This document shows, piece after piece, positions 26,527 to 35,445 of a DNA stretch of 64,000 nt. Below the pieces are notes generated by a model that was not told the origin of the DNA, did no database searches, and was given only the letters and a program-made list of their open reading frames with translations. Both the position numbers and the translations under genes were made by a program. The stretch is from JALYUA01 sp039933215 (GTDB taxonomy: Bacteria > Acidobacteriota > Thermoanaerobaculia > UBA5066 > Gp7-AA6), in NCBI GenBank assembly GCA_039933215.1, contig JBDTOO010000001.1, forward strand, positions 90,340-154,339. Direction: 5' to 3'. Every line of letters starts with the position of its first letter. Position 1 is the stretch's first letter.

Positions 26527-28161
26527 CTACCGAACCGCCCCGCGGGCCCCGGGCGCGGCCGACTTCGGAGATGGCGAGGGTGCGGGCGGCGCGGCTCCGG
26601 GAAGGATGACGAACACATTGAACTCCGGGCCGGTGGCGGCCGGGGACGGAAACGCGACGGGTGACGCCGGCGCGAGCCCCGCCATCGGCAGCGTCACGGG
26701 GGCGCCGTCGAACGACTCGCCGGCGGCGACCGGTCTCCCGAAGAAGTCCTGGGCGTTCACGGCGCGCCAGGGAGCCCCCGGGGAGACGATCGCGCGAACG
26801 TCGACCGAAACGGAGGCCGATCGATCCCAGTTGAAGACCGTCACCGCGCCCCGACCGCGTTCGTAGGGGCTCGCGCGGACGTGCACGACCTTTCCGGTCG
26901 GCCGTCCCGCGGAGAAGGGCCGAAAGACGTTGTCCGGGTAGGCCCGCCGGAACGCGTTCGACTCGTCGAGCGGCTGATCATTGATCGATCCGACGAAGAA
27001 GGTGTTCTTCGCGTACGTCGGCCGGACGTTGCCTCGATGGAAATACAGATGACCGCCCGCGAAGTAGTTGCCCGTGACCGCCGGGTCTTCCGCGACCGGG
27101 GGGCGGCCGTCCGCCCCGACGCCGTAGGTCTCGTACCCGACGTTCAGGCTCTGCCCGGTCTCGTCGGGGAAATAGAAGTCGTTGTTTCTCACGACGGGCC
27201 GCGCCGCGCCGCGGCCGCCCCCGACGAGATACCCCCCCTGGAATCCGCTCGCGTCGAACCCTCCGCCGTTGAACAGGGTCGATCCTTCGAGAACGACGTC
27301 GTCGAGCTTCGCGCGCTCGCCGTAGCTCTGCGCGCCGTACTCGAAGTTTCGAAAAACGATCGAATCCCGAATCGTCTGCGGCGCGCCCGGTTCGTTCTGC
27401 ACGTAGAAGCCGTGGCCGTGAGGCCGGTCAGGCGCCAGCCATCCGTTGTAATAGGCGAGGACGCCATAGGCCTCGGTCCCTCCGCCGCCCGACCCGAGAG
27501 AGATGCCGACGGCGTTGTCGTGGACGACGCAATGGATCAGCTTGACGAACGGCGCGTTCGAGGCGATCCCGGCGCCCGTGCCGACCTCCTCCGGGTTCGA
27601 CGTCCCCCCTGCCGCGCGGCGCAGGGGGTCGCTCGTGGTCACCTCGAGATCCCAGTACCACGCGTGCGGCCCCGCGATCGCGAGAACGGACCCGCGGTTC
27701 CGGTTGCCGCCAGAGAGGACGACTCTCTCGTTCCGATAGGGCCGGACCATGATCGGAGCGCCGGGGCGCCCGGCGAGCCTCGAGAGAAAGTTCGCGAAGT
27801 GCGATCGAATCAGACGGTCGTCTCTTCTCAGGTAGGTGCCACCGCGAAGCCAGATCGTCGAGCCCGGCACGACGGAGGAGGGCTGGTCGAGCGCCGTCTG
27901 GAGGTCCCACGGCTTTCCGATGGAGCCGTCGCCCGAGGGGGATCCCTCCGGCGACGCGAAGAACGCCGGGCCGGCCGCCCGGCCGGCAGCCGCCACCGCC
28001 GGAGGCGGCGTCGAGCCCGGGGGCGCACCGTCCGGCCCGGCGCCTCGCGAAAAGCCCGCACGGGCGACGAGGACCACGAGCGCGCCGAAGAGAGGGAGGA
28101 GGCGAAGGCCCGCGTTCGCCCGCCGTCGACGCGGCGCCCGCGTTCCGCCCGGCGGGATCAT
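26527..28161 (-). CDS. Secreted right-handed parallel beta-helix protein
   Basis: The protein (544 residues from the ATG at 28161) has a signal segment (LRLLPLFGALVVLVARAGF) and a short Pro/Ala spacer. FFASPEGSPSGDGSIGKPWD and STIWLRGGTYLRRD follow, the standard entry of Pectate_lyase_3 / NosD-type beta-helix proteins. Repeated turns include VVLSGGNRNRGSVLAI, NAPFVKLIHCVVHDNAVGIS and TIRDSIVFRNFEYGAQSY. It could be a polysaccharide lyase, an epimerase or a binding scaffold; no catalytic triad is clear. The ATG overlaps the stop of the TonB_C/PEGA gene (ATGA). The much longer frame upstream belongs to that gene's antiframe and is rejected. Confidence 0.82.
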   Translation of the reverse strand: MIPPGGTRAPRRRRANAGLRLLPLFGALVVLVARAGFSRGAGPDGAPPGSTPPPAVAAAGRAAGPAFFASPEGSPSGDGSIGKPWDLQTALDQPSSVVPGSTIWLRGGTYLRRDDRLIRSHFANFLSRLAGRPGAPIMVRPYRNERVVLSGGNRNRGSVLAIAGPHAWYWDLEVTTSDPLRRAAGGTSNPEEVGTGAGIASNAPFVKLIHCVVHDNAVGISLGSGGGGTEAYGVLAYYNGWLAPDRPHGHGFYVQNEPGAPQTIRDSIVFRNFEYGAQSYGERAKLDDVVLEGSTLFNGGGFDASGFQGGYLVGGGRGAARPVVRNNDFYFPDETGQSLNVGYETYGVGADGRPPVAEDPAVTGNYFAGGHLYFHRGNVRPTYAKNTFFVGSINDQPLDESNAFRRAYPDNVFRPFSAGRPTGKVVHVRASPYERGRGAVTVFNWDRSASVSVDVRAIVSPGAPWRAVNAQDFFGRPVAAGESFDGAPVTLPMAGLAPASPVAFPSPAATGPEFNVFVILPGAAPPAPSPSPKSAAPGARGAVR

Positions 28162-30434
28162 CGGGTGTCGAACGAAATGCGGATCTGGACGATCCCGGCC
28201 GGCGCGGCCGAACCGACCGCAATCCGGAGCGTCCGGACGGGAGCGCCCGGCGCCGAAATCGTGAGCTCGTGGACCGCCGGGCCCGGCAGGACGAGCGGAG
28301 CGGCGGCGGGAAAATCGGAGGCGGACCCGAACGGAGTCCCGTTGACCGCGACGAGCGCGTCCGGCCGGGAGATCGAGAGGGCCAGCGGCCCGCGGGTCGC
28401 CGCGACGGGACGCGCGAGGCGCGGGAAGGCAAGCCGGTCCGAGCGTTCGAGGAGCTCCTCGACCGCGACGAGGTCGCTTCCGGCCGAATCCGCGACGTCG
28501 ATCTCCGCCTCGATGGAACGATACCCGGGCAGTTCCGCGTGCAGGGAGTGCGGGCCTTTCCGATCGAAGTCCAGAGGCAGGCCGCCTCCCCGGTCGTCCC
28601 AGTCGTTCGCGATCCCGACGTATCGCCCGTCGATCCAGATCCTCGCCTGATCGGGCGCGATGGCGATGCGGGCGAAGCGGCGCGTGCGGTAAACGCCGCG
28701 CCGGCTCCCGATGTCCCCCGCGGGCGGCTCCGGCGGAACGGGTCGCGGCACGTCCGGGCGCCGCGCCGCGGATGGAACCGGCGAGGGCTCGATCGGGGCG
28801 GGCGCGGAGGATGGAGGAACCGGCGGCACCGTGGGCTCTCCCGCGGGCAGGGGCGAAGCCGCCGGTTCGGTCCTCGAGGGTTCCGCCGCAGGCAACGGGG
28901 TCGGCGTCGCGAACGCCACCGCCTCGAACGGGATCCGGACCGGCAGCCACGTTCGCACCGCAACTCCGCGCCAGACCGCGGGCTCGAAGGTCCACTGCCG
29001 GACCGCCTTCTCGGCCGCCTCCGTCAGCCCGCCGGAGGCGCGGACGACGACCTCGATCTCGAGCGGCAGCCCTTGCTCCGAGACGAGTACGCGCAGCACG
29101 ACGAGCCCCCGCACCCGCCTTCGGAGGGCGTCGGGCGGGTAATCCGGCTGCACGCGCCGGCTGACGCGGGGCGGGCGGTCAACGCGGTCCAGGGCGACCA
29201 GCCGCGAGGACGCAGGAAGACCCGGAGTCGCCGGCGCCGCGGGGGGCGCGATCGCGCGAGCCGGCAGGGGGCTGGGAGTGGGTGTCGGGGTCTGTGTCGG
29301 CGCCGCGCGGGTGGCGCTCGGGACGGACGTCGCCGTAGCGGTGGGCTGTATCGGCGACGGCGTGGGCGTCCGCGTCGGGAGATCGGTGGCTGTGGCCGTC
29401 GGCGGGCGGGGCGTCGGGGTGCGCGTCGCCGTCGGAGACGGCGTTGGCGAAGGAGAGGGAGTGCGCGTCGCAGGACGAGGCGTGGGCGTCGCGGTCGGAA
29501 CGGGGCGCGTGCGCGTCGGAGACGGAGTCGGAGGCGTGGGCGTGGGCGTCGGCGTTCGGGTCCGCGTCGGGGTGGGCGGGACCGCCGTCGGAGAGGGGGT
29601 CGGAACCTGAGAGGAAGTCCGCGTCGGCGGAATGGGCGTGGGCGTCGCGGTGGGCCGCGGCGGCGTCCGGGTCGCGGCCGGAGGAACCGCAGTCGGAGGG
29701 ACCGCAGTGGGAGGGATCGCCGTGGGCGGGACGGCGGTGGGAAGAGAGGTCTGAGTGCTTGTCGGAGGAGCCGCCGTTGGGGGAACGGCGGTCGGCGGAA
29801 CGGGGGTCCGCGTCGGAGGAAGCGGCGTCGGCGCGACCGGAGGATTCGCGGGCACGGGCGTTGCGGGGGTCGGCGTCATCACCGGCTCGACCGGCTCCGC
29901 GAACGCTGTCGGGGTCGGGGCCGGCGTCGAGGTCGGTGTCGCCGGGGGGCGAGGGGGCTCGCCGCGCGCCACGCCCGCGAGGCTCGGCACTGCCGCAAGC
30001 CGGTCCGGGGGCGCTCGCTCGCGAAGCAGCTTCTCAAACGGCGCGCGTCCCGCGATCTCCAGGGGGGCCGCGGCGTAAGCGGAGAACTTTTCCTCGAGAT
30101 CCAGGAACCGGATCAGGCTGGCGTCCGCGTCGGCGGTCGCTCCCGCCGCCGCCTGGGCCAGCGCGAGCCGGGCGAGCGCCTCCGAGCGCTTCGGCGGAGA
30201 CTCCATGTATCCGAAGCTCGCGATGCGGAAGTCCTCGATCGCCTCGCGGTAACGGCCGGCTTCGAACTTCTCGCGTCCCGCGCGCATGCGCTGCTCCAGG
30301 AACTCGTCGTCCTGCGCGCTCGCGGTTCCCGGCGTGAACAAGAGGCCGGCGAACGCCGCGGCGCAAAGGAAGAGAGAACCGCCCGCGAGCCTCCGGGGCC
30401 GCGCGGTGCAAAGGCCGCTCTCCGAACGGATCAC
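28158..30434 (-). CDS. Secreted TonB_C and PEGA-domain protein with long Pro/Thr linker
   Basis: From a GTG at 30434 the product is 758 residues; an ATG at 30548 would add 38. Order of parts: signal peptide ending TASAQDDEF; helical TPR-like unit (QRMRAGREKFEAGRYREAI); about 230 residues of low complexity built from PPTAVPPTA and TPTPTP units; and a TonB_C domain (RVQPDYPPDALRRRVRGLVV, VLVSEQGLPLEIEVVV). Two PEGA-like beta domains follow, the first with RIWIDGRYVGIANDWDDRGG and the second with VAVNGTPFGSASDF. PEGA domains usually occur on surface proteins; the linker could cross the cell envelope. Function unknown. It shares the N-terminal and TonB_C parts with the 24204-25082 gene. Confidence 0.78.
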   Translation of the reverse strand: MIRSESGLCTARPRRLAGGSLFLCAAAFAGLLFTPGTASAQDDEFLEQRMRAGREKFEAGRYREAIEDFRIASFGYMESPPKRSEALARLALAQAAAGATADADASLIRFLDLEEKFSAYAAAPLEIAGRAPFEKLLRERAPPDRLAAVPSLAGVARGEPPRPPATPTSTPAPTPTAFAEPVEPVMTPTPATPVPANPPVAPTPLPPTRTPVPPTAVPPTAAPPTSTQTSLPTAVPPTAIPPTAVPPTAVPPAATRTPPRPTATPTPIPPTRTSSQVPTPSPTAVPPTPTRTRTPTPTPTPPTPSPTRTRPVPTATPTPRPATRTPSPSPTPSPTATRTPTPRPPTATATDLPTRTPTPSPIQPTATATSVPSATRAAPTQTPTPTPSPLPARAIAPPAAPATPGLPASSRLVALDRVDRPPRVSRRVQPDYPPDALRRRVRGLVVLRVLVSEQGLPLEIEVVVRASGGLTEAAEKAVRQWTFEPAVWRGVAVRTWLPVRIPFEAVAFATPTPLPAAEPSRTEPAASPLPAGEPTVPPVPPSSAPAPIEPSPVPSAARRPDVPRPVPPEPPAGDIGSRRGVYRTRRFARIAIAPDQARIWIDGRYVGIANDWDDRGGGLPLDFDRKGPHSLHAELPGYRSIEAEIDVADSAGSDLVAVEELLERSDRLAFPRLARPVAATRGPLALSISRPDALVAVNGTPFGSASDFPAAAPLVLPGPAVHELTISAPGAPVRTLRIAVGSAAPAGIVQIRISFDTR
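29265..29955 (-). repeat. Low-complexity Pro/Thr codon repeat
   Basis: About 690 bases of degenerate short repeats, on the minus strand CCGACGGCG-like and on the plus strand GTCGG/CGTCGG-like, encode P-P-T-A and T-P-T-P units in the linker of the TonB_C/PEGA protein. Repeat units vary, so it looks like old expansion rather than a perfect satellite. The composition produces long false frames on the opposite strand. Confidence 0.8.
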
Positions 30435-30513
30435 GCGCCCGGCCCCGAGGGCCGGCGAGGCGCGCCTCCGATTCTTCGTATCGACTGACGTCTCATCTCC
30501 TCCCGCCTCCCAC

Positions 30514-30530
30514 CCTCCCGAAGCGGGAGG
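30514..30530. other. Short GC-rich inverted repeat between divergent genes
   Basis: Seven-base arms (30514-30520 and 30524-30530) around a 3-base loop in the 134-base region between the TonB_C/PEGA gene and folD. It could be an operator or a 5-prime-leader stem of either gene. No convincing -35/-10 pair was found around it. Confidence 0.3.
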
Positions 30531-30568
30531 AAGAAGCAGTCTATCCATGGCGCGTATATCCTCGCCGG

Positions 30569-31525
30569 GTGAGCCCGGCGCGACTTCTCGACGGCACCGA
30601 TCTCGCCCGGCGCCTCCGTGAGTCCGCACGCGCCGAGGCAGAGGCGCTGGCGGTCCACGGCCGTAGCCCTCATCTGAGAGTCATCCTGCTCGGCGAAGAT
30701 CCCGCTTCGCAGACGTACGTCGCGGCGAAGACGAAGGCGGCCCGCGAGGCCGGGTGCACCGCGGAAACCGTGCGGCTGGCGAGCGGCTCCGCGCCAGCCG
30801 TGCTCCTCGCGGAGATCGCCCGCGCGAATCGCGATCCGTCCGTTGACGGAGTCCTGGTCCAGCTCCCGCTCGAGGCGGGCCACGATCCCCGCCGCGTCTA
30901 CGACGCCCTCGACGCCTGGAAGGACGTGGACGGGCTCCATCCGGAAAACGTCGGACGCCTGCACCAGGGCCGCCCGCGCTTCGTCCCGTGCACTCCCGCC
31001 GGAATTCTCGCCCTTCTGGACGACGCGGAGGTGGCGATCGCCGGGCGCCGCGCGGTCGTCCTCGGGCGAAGCGACATCGTCGGTCGTCCCGTCGCCGCAC
31101 TGCTGACCGCCCGCGACGCCACGGTGACCCTCTGCCATTCGCGCACGACCGGCCTCGCAGAGATCTGCGCGGCGGCGGATATCCTCGTCGTCGCGATCGG
31201 CCGGCCGGGCTACGTGACGCGGGAGTTCGTCCGGCCCGGAGCCGCGGTGGTCGACGTCGGCATGAACCGGATCGAATCGCTCGACGCCGCCCCGGCGTCG
31301 CTGCGCGCATCGGAACGCCTCCGCGCGCGAATCTCCGAGAAAGGCCGCGCCCTCGTCGGCGACGTCGATTTCGAGGGAGTCTCCGAAACGGCCGGATGGA
31401 TCACGCCCGTCCCCGGCGGCGTCGGACCGTTGACGGTCGCGATGCTCCTGTGCAACACGATCCAGGCGGCGAGGCTCCAGCGCGAACGCCACCGTGGCGA
31501 AGAGCTCGATCCGCTCACGCTCTGA
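30569..31525 (+). CDS. folD: Bifunctional methylenetetrahydrofolate dehydrogenase/cyclohydrolase
   Basis: The 318-residue protein (GTG start) converts 5,10-methylene-THF to 10-formyl-THF in the cytoplasm for purine and formyl-Met synthesis. It has the catalytic lysine in YVAAKTKAAREAG near residue 54, VLVQLPL, the conserved DVDGLHPENVGRL near residue 120, PCTPAGILALL, and the NADP loop VLGRSDIVGRPVAALL. The C-terminal signature WITPVPGGVGPLTVAML is complete. It is slightly longer than the usual 285 residues, with extra residues near ASLRASERLRARISEKG. It is divergent from the TonB_C/PEGA gene and followed 12 bases later by pepE. Confidence 0.97.
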   Translation: MSPARLLDGTDLARRLRESARAEAEALAVHGRSPHLRVILLGEDPASQTYVAAKTKAAREAGCTAETVRLASGSAPAVLLAEIARANRDPSVDGVLVQLPLEAGHDPRRVYDALDAWKDVDGLHPENVGRLHQGRPRFVPCTPAGILALLDDAEVAIAGRRAVVLGRSDIVGRPVAALLTARDATVTLCHSRTTGLAEICAAADILVVAIGRPGYVTREFVRPGAAVVDVGMNRIESLDAAPASLRASERLRARISEKGRALVGDVDFEGVSETAGWITPVPGGVGPLTVAMLLCNTIQAARLQRERHRGEELDPLTL

Positions 31526-31537
31526 CCTGCCCTCCTC

Positions 31538-32257
31538 TTGACGTCCCTTCTCCTGATCAGCAGCTCGACGGTCCACGGCACCGGGTACCTCGACCACGCC
31601 GCGGACGAGCTCGCGTCGTTCTTCTCGGGAATCGAGGAGATCCTCTTCGTCCCCTGGGCGCTCTACGACGCCGACACGTACGCCGAGCAGGCCCGCGAGC
31701 GCTTCGCTCGGATCGGGATCCGGGCGCCGTCCCTTCACGCGCAGCCGGATCCCATCGCCTCGATCGAGTCCGCGCGAGGCTTTTTCTTCGGAGGAGGCAA
31801 CACGTTCCGCCTGCGCAAGGCGCTCGCCGATCGCTCCCTCCTGCCGGCGATCCGGCGCCGCGTCGAGTCCGGCGGGCGCTACGCCGGATCGAGCGCGGGC
31901 GCGAACCTCGCCTGCCCTACCATCCGCACGACCAACGACATGCCCATCGTCGAGCCGGGCTCTTTCTCGGCGCTCTCCCTGGTGCCTTTCCAGATCAACC
32001 CGCACTATGTCGACCCGGATCCGTCGTCCGGGCATCAGGGCGAGACCCGCGAGGAGCGGATCCGTCAGTTCCACGAGGAGCCCGAGAACGCGCGCACCGT
32101 CGTCGGGCTGCGGGAAGGCGCCATGCTCCGTCGCGAAGGATCGGAGCTTCGGTTGAAAGGCGGCGCCGGCGCCCGAATTTTTCCACCTGGCGACCCTCCG
32201 TATGAAGTCTCTGCCCCCGCCGATCTATCCGAATTCTTGAATGAATTGAAACCATGA
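31538..32257 (+). CDS. pepE: Dipeptidase E-like peptidase, family S51
   Basis: The 239-residue protein (TTG start) is a peptidase S51 member that hydrolyses N-terminal Asp-X dipeptides. FFFGGGNTFRLRKAL is the conserved glycine-rich strand, and the nucleophile elbow is YAGSSAGANLACPTI near residue 119, with the serine in G-S-S-A-G. NPHYVDPD supplies the conserved histidine region and VGLREGAMLRREG the C-terminal strands. It lies 12 bases after folD and may be co-transcribed; there is no obvious pathway link. Confidence 0.93.
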   Translation: MTSLLLISSSTVHGTGYLDHAADELASFFSGIEEILFVPWALYDADTYAEQARERFARIGIRAPSLHAQPDPIASIESARGFFFGGGNTFRLRKALADRSLLPAIRRRVESGGRYAGSSAGANLACPTIRTTNDMPIVEPGSFSALSLVPFQINPHYVDPDPSSGHQGETREERIRQFHEEPENARTVVGLREGAMLRREGSELRLKGGAGARIFPPGDPPYEVSAPADLSEFLNELKP

Positions 32258-32375
32258 ACCGGAACGCGTCCGGCCGTGGAATTCGCAAGACGCTCGCGCG
32301 GAAACGCGGAGGACGCTGCCGCGTCGAGCCTCACGACGCATTCGTCCGCGCGATGGCTGCCTCCGCCAGGGCCTG

Positions 32376-32381
32376 TAATAT
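32376..32381 (+). promoter_or_regulatory. Possible -10 box giving a near-leaderless transcript
   Basis: TAATAT lies 11 bases before the ATG of the FkbH-like gene, in the 135-base gap after pepE. A start point seven bases on would leave a leader of about 5 bases. No good -35 box is seen at normal distance. Confidence 0.3.
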
Positions 32382-32392
32382 GGAATTCGCGA

Positions 32393-34129
32393 ATGAAATT
32401 GATCGACGCTCTGGCGATCTCGCGCCGTCCCGCCGCGCAGGACGCCCCTGTGACGCGCGTTTCCCTGGCCTGCGGCTTCACGCCGCTACACCTCGAAACC
32501 CACCTTCTCGCGCACCTCAAGCTGCGACGTCCTGACCGCGAGGTTGTCCTGACATCCGGTCTTTACGGAGACCTCGTCGGCAATCTCGAGCGGTTGGAGA
32601 ACGATGTCATGGATGCCTGCATCGTCGTCGAGTGGGCAGACCTCGATCCTCGCCTGGGCCTCAGAAGCCTTGGTGGATGGCGGCCGTCCAGCCTGTCCGA
32701 CATCCTGTCGACGGCAGAGTCGCGGGCTCAACGCTTCGGCGAAAGCATCGCCCGCCTCGAGCGTTCTGCGAGCGTCGCCGTTTCTCTGCCGACCCTCCCG
32801 TTGCCGCCCATCGGATTCAATCCCGGATGGTGCGCCGGGAAGTTCGAGCTGGAACTTCGGGCCACCTTGCGGCGGCTCACCGAGCGGACGAGTTCCGCAT
32901 GCATCGTGAGTCAGCAGAGGCTCGATACGACTTCGCCCCCCGGCAACCGGCTGGACGTCGCGTCAGAATTCCAGACGGGTTTTCCGTACACAAAAGAGCA
33001 TGCCGCCGTTCTTGGCGAGCTTCTCGCGCGAGCCTTGAACCCTCCCCAGCCCAAAAAGGGAATCATCTCCGACCTCGACGACACTCTCTGGAAGGGCGTC
33101 GTCGGAGAAATCGGAAGCGCAGAGGTTGCGTGGGACTTGAACGGCGGTGCGCAGATTCACGGCCTCTATCAGCAACTCCTCGACTCCCTCGCCGAGGCGG
33201 GGACGCTCCTGGCCATCGCCAGCAAGAACGACCCGGCCGTTGTCGAAGAGGCCCTCGCCCGGTCGGACCTCGCTCTCCACCGAGATCGACTGTTTCCCGT
33301 AGAAGTGAACTGGAAGCCCAAATCCGAGTCGGTTGCCCGAATCCTGAGCGCCTGGAACGTTTCCGCCGATTCCGTCGTCTTCGTCGACGACAGCCCAATG
33401 GAACTGGCCGAAGTCAAACGAGTCTTTCCCGAGATCACCACCATGCAGTTCACAGCACAAGACACTCGGTCCGCCTGGACCATGCTCGAAGAGCTTCGCG
33501 ATCTGTTCGGCAAATCGGCGCTCAACGCCGAAGACGCCCTTAGAATCTCCAGCCTCCGTCAGGGGCCGGAATTCATGCAGACCGCGCCTTCGAACCCGAC
33601 GGCCGCGCGGGACTTCCTGACCAGCCTCGAAGCCGTGATGACCATAGACGCGAGCAAGGATCCTCCTCCTCGCCGAGCGTACGAGCTTGTAAACAAGACC
33701 AATCAATTCAACATGAACGGCGTCCGGCTGTCCTGGGGGGAGTGGTGCACCTTCCTCGCGGGCCCGGACCGGTTTCAGTGGCTGATCGGGTATCGCGACA
33801 AGTACGGGCCCCTGGGAGGGATCGCCGTCGTGGCAGGAGAGCGCAAGGGACGGACGGTTCAACTGCACAACTGGGTGATGAGCTGCAGGGCATTTTCGCG
33901 CGACATCGAGCACGCCAGCCTCCGCAGGTTATTCGAGAGCCTGGACGTCGACGAGGTCGTATTGGATGTAGCGGAGACGGGCCGCAACGGCCCCTTCCGG
34001 GAATTTCTCCGACTCTACGCGCCATGGCCGGAGGCCGGACCTGCCAGAATCTTGCGCGAGGCGTTCGATGCCCGATGTCCCGCGCTGAGCATCCGCGCAC
34101 AGGAGGCCGAGATTGCCGGACCCGCATAG
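32393..34129 (+). CDS. FkbH-like HAD-IIIC protein (acyl-ACP forming)
   Basis: The 578-residue protein has three parts. The N-terminal domain (VSLACGFTPLHLETHLLAHL) is the SGNH-like part of FkbH relatives. The HAD-IIIC domain holds the D-x-D motif IISDLDDTLWKGVVGEIG (Asp227, Asp229), IASKNDPAVVEEAL as motif II, and VFVDDSPMELAEVK. The C-terminal GNAT-like domain starts LVNKTNQFNMNGVRLS. FkbH enzymes load a glycerol-derived acyl unit onto an acyl carrier protein, and an ACP gene follows with a 17-base overlap. The acyl unit here is not proven. An upstream in-frame ATG would add 39 residues with no homology-like features. Confidence 0.9.
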   Translation: MKLIDALAISRRPAAQDAPVTRVSLACGFTPLHLETHLLAHLKLRRPDREVVLTSGLYGDLVGNLERLENDVMDACIVVEWADLDPRLGLRSLGGWRPSSLSDILSTAESRAQRFGESIARLERSASVAVSLPTLPLPPIGFNPGWCAGKFELELRATLRRLTERTSSACIVSQQRLDTTSPPGNRLDVASEFQTGFPYTKEHAAVLGELLARALNPPQPKKGIISDLDDTLWKGVVGEIGSAEVAWDLNGGAQIHGLYQQLLDSLAEAGTLLAIASKNDPAVVEEALARSDLALHRDRLFPVEVNWKPKSESVARILSAWNVSADSVVFVDDSPMELAEVKRVFPEITTMQFTAQDTRSAWTMLEELRDLFGKSALNAEDALRISSLRQGPEFMQTAPSNPTAARDFLTSLEAVMTIDASKDPPPRRAYELVNKTNQFNMNGVRLSWGEWCTFLAGPDRFQWLIGYRDKYGPLGGIAVVAGERKGRTVQLHNWVMSCRAFSRDIEHASLRRLFESLDVDEVVLDVAETGRNGPFREFLRLYAPWPEAGPARILREAFDARCPALSIRAQEAEIAGPA

Positions 34130-34349
34130 CCGACTGCGTCGCTGCTTCGAAGCGGTTTTCCCGGAACTGGAACCCGACGGGATCGCCGGAGCCTCCATGG
34201 ATAACGTCGCCGGCTGGGACTCCATCGCTTCGGTGCAGCTCATCGCCGTCGTGGAAGAAGAGTTCGGGATCACGGTTCCGGCGGATCGCTACGAGGAAAT
34301 GTCTTCCTTCGAGGGCATCCTCTCGTGCGTGCTCGAGATGACGCGCTGA
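34113..34349 (+). CDS. Acyl carrier protein
   Basis: The 78-residue acidic protein has the phosphopantetheine attachment motif GWDSIASVQLIAVVEEEFG with serine 37, the size and helix pattern of a discrete ACP, and DRYEEMSSFEGIL as helix 3. The TTG start overlaps the end of the FkbH-like gene by 17 bases, showing coupled translation. It should carry the acyl group made by that enzyme, for transfer by the GNAT-like protein next to it. Confidence 0.9.
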   Translation: MPDPHSRLRRCFEAVFPELEPDGIAGASMDNVAGWDSIASVQLIAVVEEEFGITVPADRYEEMSSFEGILSCVLEMTR

Positions 34350-34353
34350 TGCA

Positions 34354-35445
34354 TTGATGATCGTCCATTTCGCCGAGGACTCCGATCGCCCGAAGCTCGA
34401 TCGGTTCAACGATCGGCTTCGGGAGGGCGGACGAATCGAATCGATACCCCGTTTGCCCGACCCACTCGCGAACGACCCGGACCTGCCCGTGTTCCGAAGA
34501 CTTCTGGTGGCCGAAGACGGGCGAGAAGTGAGGGCCGGCGTTCTCTTGCTTCACCACCGCATGTTCCTCAATGGGAAGCCGCACCGATTCTGTTTCGTAC
34601 AGATGCCCGTTTCGGAGGGATTGGTGAATCGAGCCCACTCGCTGGCAATCCTTCGCGTCATCAAGGAGGCGATGGCCTATGAAGGGTTCTTGATCTCCCT
34701 TGGAGTCGGCTCTCTGGACGAAGGCTGGGCGAGATTCGTCGTCTCCCAACGGTGGCGGCACGCCGCTGTGCCCTTTCTCTTCCTGCCGCTTCGCATGAAC
34801 CGGGTTCTCCGCGGCCTGCGCTATCTGGAAAAGCGATCCGGGCTCGCGGCTCTCGCGCGCGCGGCTGCGCTCTCCGGCGCGGGCGCCCTGGGCGGGTCGG
34901 CGTTGAATGCCTATCGGCGGTGGAACTCTTCTTCGTCTCAGGCGGAAATTGTGGCGGAGTTCGGCGACTGGGCGGACGGCGTGTTCGCCGCCTCTTTACC
35001 CGACTACGAAGCGGTCGCCCAGCGGGACCGGCAGGCGCTCGATCTCCTCTATCCTTCGTCCGAACAACGCTTCGTTCGACTCCATGTGCCCGACGTCGGC
35101 TGGGTCGTCGTTTCTCTGCTCGCCATGCGCGATCACAAGTTCTTCGGGAACCTCAGGGTCGGCGTCATCGTCGACGGCCTGGGACGGGCTGCCAACGCGA
35201 CGACCCTTCTCGCCGCAGCGACGGACTACCTCGAGCGGCATGACGCGGATCTCGTGGTGGCGAACTGGTCTCATGCAGACTGGGTGCGGGCGTCGAAGCG
35301 GCTCGGGTTCTTCCGCGGGCCGAGCAACTATTTTGTCTTTCTCGCGCCCTCATCGCCTCATTTCGATCTCTCGCGTGCGCACTTCACCCGGGGCGATTCC
35401 GACGGAATGGTGAATCTGCGGCCCTCTCCCATCGCCCCCGACTAA
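34354..35445 (+). CDS. GNAT-like acyltransferase of the FkbH/ACP cassette
   Basis: The 363-residue protein (TTG at 34354, or ATG one codon later) has features of a double GNAT fold. The N-terminal half includes FRRLLVAEDGREVRAGVLLL, and the C-terminal half ADLVVANWSHADWVRASKRLGFFRGPSN resembles the last helix-strand of GNAT enzymes. The exact family is not recognised. Its place four bases after the ACP gene suggests it takes the ACP-bound acyl group and passes it to a sugar or lipid. Its stop overlaps, on the other strand, the stop of the NodB-fold gene. Confidence 0.7.
   Translation: MMIVHFAEDSDRPKLDRFNDRLREGGRIESIPRLPDPLANDPDLPVFRRLLVAEDGREVRAGVLLLHHRMFLNGKPHRFCFVQMPVSEGLVNRAHSLAILRVIKEAMAYEGFLISLGVGSLDEGWARFVVSQRWRHAAVPFLFLPLRMNRVLRGLRYLEKRSGLAALARAAALSGAGALGGSALNAYRRWNSSSSQAEIVAEFGDWADGVFAASLPDYEAVAQRDRQALDLLYPSSEQRFVRLHVPDVGWVVVSLLAMRDHKFFGNLRVGVIVDGLGRAANATTLLAAATDYLERHDADLVVANWSHADWVRASKRLGFFRGPSNYFVFLAPSSPHFDLSRAHFTRGDSDGMVNLRPSPIAPD

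Noticed and set aside
29265..29955. CRISPR-like or satellite repeat
   Set aside because: Repeats are short, degenerate, without unique spacers, and stay in coding phase.
28269..30488. Long plus-strand frame over the Pro/Thr linker
   Set aside because: Arginine/glycine-rich complement of the proline/threonine codons; no start signal or domain.
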